Source of the DNA: JBEEMU01 sp043778315
GTDB taxonomy: Bacteria; Bacteroidota; Bacteroidia; Chitinophagales; Saprospiraceae
Direction of reading: 5' to 3'
Length of the DNA stretch: 27,086 nucleotides
NCBI GenBank assembly: GCA_043778315.1
Contig: JAYWGJ010000225.1
Location: 1-27,086 of the forward strand
The notes beneath the pieces are model-generated. The model was given only the letters and a program-made list of their open reading frames with translations. It ran no database searches and was not told where the DNA came from. Shown here one piece after another: positions 22,679 through 27,086 of this stretch (its first letter is position 1; the number at the start of each line of letters is the position of its first letter). A program made the position numbers and the translations under genes.

Positions 22679-23797
22679 GTGGATATAAAAAATACACCGC
22701 TTACCGAAAAACACACGCAACTCGGTGCCAAAATGGCTGCTTTTGCAGGTTACAATATGCCTATTTCCTACAAAGGCATCAAAGAGGAACATGCCTGCGT
22801 GCGCGAAGCGGTAGGCGTTTTTGATGTATCGCACATGGGCGAGTTTATCGTTCGCGGTGCAGACGCGGTGGCTTTTGTCAATTATTTTACTTCTAATGAT
22901 GTCACAAAATTAGCGATTGGCGACGCGCAATACTCGTGTTTTCCGAACAAAAATGGCGGCATCGTAGATGATTTATTGGTGTACAGACTGCCCGAAAATA
23001 TGTGTTCGGCTGGCGAACAAGCCTTGATGCTCGTAGTAAATGCGTCGAATATCGATAAAGATTGGGCGTGGATACACCAAGCAGACTGCCCGTTTAAGGA
23101 CGCTCGCGTCATCAATATCAGTGAGCAAACGGCGTTGCTCGCCGTGCAAGGACCGAAAGCAATTGCCGTTTTGCAAAAACTCACCGATATTGATTTATCC
23201 AAAATTGACTACTATAAATTTGTAAGAGCGAGTATTGCGGGTATCGATAATGTAATCATTTCGGCAACGGGCTACACGGGTTCGGGCGGTTTTGAGTTGT
23301 ATGTCAATAACGCGGACGCGGCAGAACTTTGGGATAAAATTTTTGCGGCTGGTGCGCCCGAAGGCATACAGCCTATCGGTTTGGGTGCGCGCGATACACT
23401 GCGTTTGGAGATGGGTTTCTGCTTGTATGGCAACGATATTGATGACACAACTTCGCCGCTCGAGGCAGGTTTGGCGTGGATTACGAAACTCAAAAAAGGC
23501 GATTTTGTAGGTGCAGAATGGCTCGTACCGCAAAAAGCGGCAGGTGTGACGCGCCGTTTGGTGGCGTTCAAAATGATAGATAGAGGCATTCCGCGCAACG
23601 ACTACGAAATCACGGACGAAGCAGGTAATCCGATGGGTGTGGTGACAAGCGGCACGCAGTCGCCGTCGCTCAACGAAGCGATTGGTTTGGGCTACGTTCC
23701 TGCTAATTACGCGTCTGTTGGTAGTCCTATTTATATTACAATTCGCGAAAAACCCGTCAAAGCGGAAGTCGTGCAATTGCCTTTTTATAAAAAATAA
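22679..23797 (+). CDS. gcvT: Glycine cleavage system T protein (GTG start)
   Basis: GcvT is the aminomethyltransferase of the glycine cleavage system. It takes the methylamine arm from the lipoylated H protein, releases ammonia and forms 5,10-methylene-tetrahydrofolate. The 372-residue protein has the family landmarks TPLTEKHTQLGAKMAAFAGYNMP near the start, VFDVSHMGEF, NGGIVDDLLVYR, ATGYTGSGGFELY, GLGARDTLRLEMGFCLYGNDI and GVVTSGTQSPSLNEAIGLGYV. The start is GTG at 22679, since the conserved region begins at residue 6 and no in-frame ATG precedes it. It stands apart from gcvH and gcvP, which are not in the window. It follows engB by 19 bases; the glycosyltransferase gene begins 34 bases after its stop. 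Confidence 0.96.
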   Translation: MDIKNTPLTEKHTQLGAKMAAFAGYNMPISYKGIKEEHACVREAVGVFDVSHMGEFIVRGADAVAFVNYFTSNDVTKLAIGDAQYSCFPNKNGGIVDDLLVYRLPENMCSAGEQALMLVVNASNIDKDWAWIHQADCPFKDARVINISEQTALLAVQGPKAIAVLQKLTDIDLSKIDYYKFVRASIAGIDNVIISATGYTGSGGFELYVNNADAAELWDKIFAAGAPEGIQPIGLGARDTLRLEMGFCLYGNDIDDTTSPLEAGLAWITKLKKGDFVGAEWLVPQKAAGVTRRLVAFKMIDRGIPRNDYEITDEAGNPMGVVTSGTQSPSLNEAIGLGYVPANYASVGSPIYITIREKPVKAEVVQLPFYKK

Positions 23798-23831
23798 TAA
23801 ATCACTAAGTACTCGAAATAGAGTAGTTTAT

Positions 23832-24770
23832 ATGCAAATATCCGTGGTCGTACCTCTGTATAACGAAGACGAGTCTATCGCCGAACTCGAGGCATGGATA
23901 CGTCGAGTGATGGAGGCAAACGCATTTTCTTACGAAATAATTTTGATAGACGACGGCTCTATCGACCGCTCGTGGGCGATAGTGCAGCAACTCGCCGCCG
24001 CTAACGCAAATGTGCGCGGCATCAAATTTCGTAGAAACTACGGCAAATCGGCTGCGCTCAACGAAGGCTTCAAAGCCGCACAAGGCGACGCGGTTATCAC
24101 GATGGACGCTGACTTGCAAGACTCGCCCGACGAAATACCTGAGCTTTACGCAATGATAGCCTCAGGCAACTACGACCTCGTAAGTGGTTGGAAGGCAAAG
24201 CGTTACGACCCAATTTCCAAAACGATTCCTACCAAATTATTCAATTTCGTGACGCGGCAAATGTCGGGCATACACAACTTGCACGACTTCAATTGCGGCT
24301 TAAAAGCCTACCGCTCCGACGTAGTAAAAAGCATAGAAGTATATGGCGAAATGCACCGCTACATACCTGTTATCGCGAAATGGGCGGGTTTTGCCCGCAT
24401 CGGCGAAAAAGTAGTACAGCATCAAGCACGCAAATACGGCACTACCAAGTTTGGCGGCTGGCAACGTTTCATCAACGGACCGCTCGACCTATTGTCTATC
24501 TCTTTTGTCGGCAGATTTAGTAAACGTCCGATGCACATTTTCGGGACGCTCGGAACATTCTCTTTTATCGTAGGGACGTTTATCTTGGCGTATTTGAGTA
24601 TTTGCAAACTGATTTACTCGGAGTTTGGCATCGCTTCGCGACCCTTATTTTACTTCGGTATTTTGGCAATAATCGTCGGAACGCAGCTCTTTGTAGGTGG
24701 TTTTTTAGCGGAACTCGTGGTGCGCAGCGCGCCCGAACGCAACGACTATTTGATTGCCGAAAAGGTGTAA
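23832..24770 (+). CDS. GT2 polyprenyl-phosphate glycosyltransferase (GtrB/DPM1-like)
   Basis: A 312-residue membrane-anchored family 2 glycosyltransferase. The GT-A domain (about 1-215) shows VVVPLYNEDESI (5-16), LIDDGSIDRS (38-47), and the metal-binding DAD at 92-94 in MDADLQDSPDEIPEL. FNCGLKAYR (153-161) and the RKYGTTKFGGWQRF segment (200-213) follow. Two TM helices lie at about 237-258 and 271-295. The layout fits GtrB/dolichol-phosphate mannose synthase-like enzymes, which load a sugar onto a polyprenyl phosphate at the inner membrane. The sugar is unknown. ATG 23832 is preferred, as any longer frame would begin inside gcvT and the GT-A fold starts right at this Met. The PTP-like gene follows after 15 bases. 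Confidence 0.93.
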   Translation: MQISVVVPLYNEDESIAELEAWIRRVMEANAFSYEIILIDDGSIDRSWAIVQQLAAANANVRGIKFRRNYGKSAALNEGFKAAQGDAVITMDADLQDSPDEIPELYAMIASGNYDLVSGWKAKRYDPISKTIPTKLFNFVTRQMSGIHNLHDFNCGLKAYRSDVVKSIEVYGEMHRYIPVIAKWAGFARIGEKVVQHQARKYGTTKFGGWQRFINGPLDLLSISFVGRFSKRPMHIFGTLGTFSFIVGTFILAYLSICKLIYSEFGIASRPLFYFGILAIIVGTQLFVGGFLAELVVRSAPERNDYLIAEKV

Positions 24771-24785
24771 AAATATTTTATTCGC

Positions 24786-25106
24786 ATGAATTTCCTATTC
24801 GTTTGTAGCAAAAACAAGTGGCGCAGCCGAACTGCCGAAACGATATTTAGCGATTTGGCGCAGCACGAAGTGCAATCGGCTGGCACGAGCGACGGCGCAC
24901 GAATAAAACTCAACGAAAAACATTTGGCATGGGCAGATTTGGTTTTTGTAATGGAAACAAAGCACCAAAAAATCATACAACAAAAGTTTAAAAATACGGA
25001 TTATAACGAAAAAATTATCGTTTTGGATATTCCCGACGACTATCAGTACATGGACGAGACTTTAATCGCTATATTGGAGGCAGAAATGGCAACTTATATC
25101 AATTAA
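24786..25106 (+). CDS. Small low-MW protein tyrosine phosphatase-like protein
   Basis: A 106-residue cytoplasmic protein, shorter than the usual 150 or so of LMW-PTP. The phosphate loop is CSKNKWRS (C7-x5-R13-S14) at the N-terminus, preceded by the hydrophobic strand NFLFV. The C-terminal DIPDDYQYMDETLIAIL offers the candidate general-acid Asp and resembles the loop of a known group of small LMW-phosphatase-like proteins. Conserved middle elements are SAGTSDGA and WADLVFVMETKHQ. It likely is a phosphatase, but the substrate (phosphotyrosine, a small molecule or arsenate) is unknown. It starts 15 bases after the glycosyltransferase, so they are probably cotranscribed; PTPs near sugar-polymer genes sometimes regulate polysaccharide kinases, which is only a suggestion here. 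Confidence 0.82.
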   Translation: MNFLFVCSKNKWRSRTAETIFSDLAQHEVQSAGTSDGARIKLNEKHLAWADLVFVMETKHQKIIQQKFKNTDYNEKIIVLDIPDDYQYMDETLIAILEAEMATYIN

Positions 25107-25112
25107 TTTTTG

Positions 25113-25120
25113 TATTTTTG
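25113..25120 (+). promoter_or_regulatory. -7 box of the AMP nucleosidase gene
   Basis: TATTTTTG matches TAnnTTTG, 38 bases before the ATG at 25159. T-rich DNA makes it a weak call. Confidence 0.4.
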
Positions 25121-25158
25121 TAACAAATTTTCATTATAACTCAAAAATACCATCAAAA

Positions 25159-25929
25159 ATGAATTCAAAAGACGACATAGTGCGCAATTGGCTCCCGCGA
25201 TACACGGGCGTTCCGTTAGACGGCTTCGGACAATATATAATTTTAGTTAATTTTAGTAGCTACGTCAATCTGTTCGCGGAGTGGCACAACGTGCCTGTTT
25301 TGGGCGAGGGAAAGGCGATGCAATGCGCTACCGCCGACAATATTTCCATCATTAATTTTGGTATGGGCAGCCCGAACGCGGCTACTATTATGGATTTATT
25401 GACTGCAATACAGCCGAAGGCGTGTCTTTTTTTGGGCAAATGCGGCGGCTTGAAAAGCAAAAATCGCTTAGGTGATTTGATACTTCCGATTGCTGCCGTG
25501 CGCGGCGAGGGTACTTCTAACGACTATTTTCGCCCCGAAGTGCCTGCCTTGCCTGCGTTTGCACTACAAAAAGCGATTTCTACTACCGTTCGGGATTACG
25601 GCTTAGATTACTGGACGGGGACGGTGTACACGACGAACCGCCGCGTGTGGGAACACGACGAAGATTTCAAGCAATATCTGCGCGAAATACGCAGCATCGC
25701 GATTGATATGGAAACAGCTACTATTTTTTCTGTCGCTTTCAGAAACAAACTGCCCGCAGGCGCGCTGCTTTTAGTATCCGATACGCCGATGACTCCCGAA
25801 GGCGTAAAAACAGAAGCGAGCGATAAAAAAGTAAGTGAGCAATTTTTAAATTCACATTTAAAAATTGGTATCGCTTCGCTTAAACAGTTGATAAACAACT
25901 CTTTAACGGTAAAACATTTGAAATTTTAA
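25159..25929 (+). CDS. amn: AMP nucleosidase (short form)
   Basis: This enzyme hydrolyses AMP to adenine and ribose 5-phosphate in purine salvage. The 256-residue protein corresponds to the nucleosidase domain alone, the short form common in Bacteroidota, without the N-terminal domain of E. coli Amn. Landmarks are INFGMGSPNAATIMD (65-79, phosphate/ribose loop), FLGKCGGLK (91-99), RGEGTSNDYFRPEVPA (115-130), IDMETATIF (182-190) and LLLVSDTPM (203-211) with the catalytic-site Asp208. A related purine phosphorylase-type nucleosidase is the main alternative, but the EGTSNDYF and MTPEGVKT segments point to AMP nucleosidase. Confidence 0.9.
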   Translation: MNSKDDIVRNWLPRYTGVPLDGFGQYIILVNFSSYVNLFAEWHNVPVLGEGKAMQCATADNISIINFGMGSPNAATIMDLLTAIQPKACLFLGKCGGLKSKNRLGDLILPIAAVRGEGTSNDYFRPEVPALPAFALQKAISTTVRDYGLDYWTGTVYTTNRRVWEHDEDFKQYLREIRSIAIDMETATIFSVAFRNKLPAGALLLVSDTPMTPEGVKTEASDKKVSEQFLNSHLKIGIASLKQLINNSLTVKHLKF

Positions 25930-25976
25930 ATATAATTTTAATTTTTATTTCAATGTAATGACAAAAATTTATAAAA

Positions 25977-25990
25977 ACATTTGCAAATGT
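25977..25990. repeat. 14-bp perfect palindrome at the tRNA promoter
   Basis: ACATTTGCAAATGT is a perfect palindrome overlapping the -33 box of the tRNA-Thr promoter. It could be a protein-binding site or chance in A/T-rich DNA. Confidence 0.4.
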
Positions 25991-26012
25991 AATTATTAAT
26001 TCCGTACCTTTG
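25980..26012 (+). promoter_or_regulatory. Promoter of the tRNA-Thr gene
   Basis: TTTG (25980-25983), a 21-base spacer and TACCTTTG (26005-26012) match the -33/-7 consensus. The expected transcript starts near 26019 and has a leader of about 54 bases that would be removed by RNase P. Confidence 0.65.
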
Positions 26013-26072
26013 CGAAGCACAAACGAAACAGGTACAAAGGTATTAGTTATTTTATACCTATGATTGAAAGCA

Positions 26073-26146
26073 GCCGAAGTAGCTCAGCTGGCCAGAGCAG
26101 CTGATTTGTAATCAGCTGGTCGGGGGTTCGAATCCCTCCTTCGGCT
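26073..26146 (+). tRNA. tRNA-Thr (anticodon UGU)
   Basis: A full cloverleaf can be folded. Acceptor GCCGAAG pairs with CTTCGGC; the D stem is GCTC/GAGC; the anticodon stem GCTGA/TCAGC closes loop TTTGTAA with anticodon TGT, reading ACA. The T arm GGGGG-TTCGAAT-CCCTC has one G-U pair. The discriminator base is T, and CCA is not encoded. Confidence 0.97.
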
Positions 26147-26166
26147 CGGAAGTTTTTAGGGTGAAT

Positions 26167-26208
26167 AAAAGCGTGTTTACTTCTTCGGAGGTAAGCCGCT
26201 TTTTTTTT
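26167..26208 (+). terminator. Rho-independent terminator after tRNA-Thr
   Basis: A stem AAAAGCG-T-GTTTACTTC with GAGGTAAGC-CGCTTTT, one bulged T, is capped by a UUCG tetraloop (26184-26187) and followed by a long T-run. It lies 20 bases past the tRNA. Confidence 0.85.
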
Positions 26209-26233
26209 GTTGTAATTCGTTGTGATGAAATAT

Positions 26234-26274
26234 AAAAAAGGGCAAAAATACATTGGTATTTTTTGCCCTTTTTT
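26234..26274. terminator. Bidirectional terminator between tRNA-Thr and hutH
   Basis: AAAAAAGGGCAAAAATAC pairs with GTATTTTTTGCCCTTTTTT with one bulge and a 4-base ATTG loop. A/T runs on both sides allow termination on either strand; on minus it follows the hutH stop by 9 bases. Confidence 0.88.
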
Positions 26275-26283
26275 ATAAAACTA

Positions 26284-27086
26284 CTATTCAATCTCTTCGC
26301 TACAAAACTTCACCGCTTCGTGCATATCTTTACTCAGCAGCCTGTCTTTTTGCATAAAAGGAACGGTTTTGCGCCAAGCAGCTAATAGCGTTTCCAAATA
26401 AGGCGCGGTTTGCTGTGGTCGCCGAAACTCAATAGCTTGCGCTGCATTCAACCACTCGATAGCGAGCAGCCGCTCTACGTTTTGCACGACGCGAAAGCAT
26501 TTGGTAGCGGCATTCGCCGCCATACTGACGTGGTCTTCTTGTCCGTTCGAACTCACGATACTATCTATTGACGCAGGCGTAGCCAACTGTTTATTTTGCG
26601 AAGCGATAGACGCAGCAGTGTATTGCGGTATCATCATGCCCGAATGCAAACCCGGTTCTTTCGCCAAAAAAGGAGGCAAACCGCGTTGTCCGCTAATCAA
26701 TAAATAGGTGCGTCGCTCGCTGATACTGCCGAGTTCGGCGAGCGCGATAGCCAAAAAATCGAGCGGCAGCGCGAGCGGTTGCGCATGAAAATTACCACCC
26801 GAAATAATAGCATCGTCTTCGATAAACAGGTTCGGATTGTCGGTAACGGCGTTCATTTCTATCTCTACGGCATTTTTTGTATATAAAATAGCGTCGTAAG
26901 ACGCGCCGTGTACTTGCGGTACGCATCGGAACGAATACGGGTCTTGCACCTGCGGTTTTGGCGTGGCGGTAATTGGGCTGTCGTGCAGCAAGCGGCGGAT
27001 TTCGGCAGCCGTGTGTACTTGTCCAACGTGCGGTCGAATGGCGTGCAAACGCGCATCGAACGGCTCTATTCTACACGCAAAAGCGT
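26284..27086 (-). CDS. hutH: Histidine ammonia-lyase, C-terminal part
   Basis: HutH removes ammonia from histidine to give urocanate, the first step of histidine breakdown. The frame is open from the right edge of the window (AFACRIEPFDARLHAIRPHVGQ...) to TAG at 26284, giving 266 codons of a protein usually about 500 long. Characteristic segments are QDPYSFRCVPQVHGA (substrate and cofactor contacts), TDNPNLFIEDDAIISGGNFHAQP, SERRTYLL, GLPPFLAKEPGLHSGMMIPQYTAA and SNGQEDHVSM. The Ala-Ser-Gly segment that forms the MIO prosthetic group lies upstream, outside the window, so activity cannot be judged fully. An aromatic ammonia-lyase relative is less likely given these motifs. A bidirectional terminator follows the stop. 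Confidence 0.95.
   Translation of the reverse strand, partial: AFACRIEPFDARLHAIRPHVGQVHTAAEIRRLLHDSPITATPKPQVQDPYSFRCVPQVHGASYDAILYTKNAVEIEMNAVTDNPNLFIEDDAIISGGNFHAQPLALPLDFLAIALAELGSISERRTYLLISGQRGLPPFLAKEPGLHSGMMIPQYTAASIASQNKQLATPASIDSIVSSNGQEDHVSMAANAATKCFRVVQNVERLLAIEWLNAAQAIEFRRPQQTAPYLETLLAAWRKTVPFMQKDRLLSKDMHEAVKFCSEEIE

Noticed and set aside
23195..23776. 193-codon frame antisense to gcvT
   Set aside because: No family features; it is a shadow of the conserved gcvT coding sequence.
23682..23831. Longer N-terminus for the glycosyltransferase from ATG 23682
   Set aside because: It would overlap gcvT by over 100 bases, and the GT-A fold begins exactly at ATG 23832.

Overview
The window reads as a piece of chromosome from a member of the phylum Bacteroidota. 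Three independent signs support this. A secreted hydrolase ends in a type IX secretion (T9SS) C-terminal sorting domain. Many upstream regions carry the Bacteroidota -7 promoter box TAnnTTTG (TACCTTTG, TATCTTTG, TAATTTTG), with little Shine-Dalgarno signal. Several families are of the type usual in this phylum: short AMP nucleosidase, DUF1015, DUF2141 and SDR-type threonine dehydrogenase. Coding DNA is fairly rich in GCG/CGC codons while intergenic DNA is very AT-rich. I cannot name a genus from sequence alone.

Layout, left to right. Positions 1-1272 (minus) hold the N-terminal three quarters of recN. Then on plus: a T9SS-exported serine hydrolase (1543-2916) with coaD close behind; an FTR1-type iron permease between two strong terminators (3563-4288); an orphan ExbB/TolQ-like protein with a long coiled tail (4425-5879); mutS (TTG start) and an abutting LolD-like ABC ATPase (5996-9344). 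On minus are SDR-type threonine dehydrogenase (TTG start) and a fumarylacetoacetate hydrolase-family enzyme (9444-11036), probably one operon. A very large, 12-TM NtrY-like histidine kinase follows on plus (11284-15000), then a GH73 glucosaminidase on minus (15041-15979), an SDR with an altered active site on plus (16290-17075), and a GNAT acetyltransferase and pnp on minus (17116-20142). From 20430 a plus-strand run carries DUF1015, DUF2141, engB, gcvT (GTG start), a membrane-anchored GT2 glycosyltransferase, a small LMW-PTP-like protein and AMP nucleosidase (to 25929). tRNA-Thr(UGU) lies at 26073-26146, and the window closes with the C-terminal part of hutH on minus.

Most genes are housekeeping: DNA repair (recN, mutS), RNA turnover (pnp), ribosome assembly (engB), CoA synthesis (coaD), amino-acid breakdown and one-carbon supply (tdh, gcvT, hutH), and AMP salvage (amn). 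The accessory content is small but informative. The clearest unlisted structure is a 125-bp MITE-like element at 17767-17891, with 21-bp terminal inverted repeats and a perfect 9-bp target duplication, inserted between the pnp stop codon and what looks like the pnp terminator. Other points of interest are the orphan ExbB/ZorA-like protein with no partner gene, the T9SS-exported cutinase/PETase-like hydrolase, operator-like palindromes in front of the giant kinase, and an Arg-rich repeat tail on PNPase. I found no CRISPR array, rRNA, intact IS or convincing multi-gene defence system.
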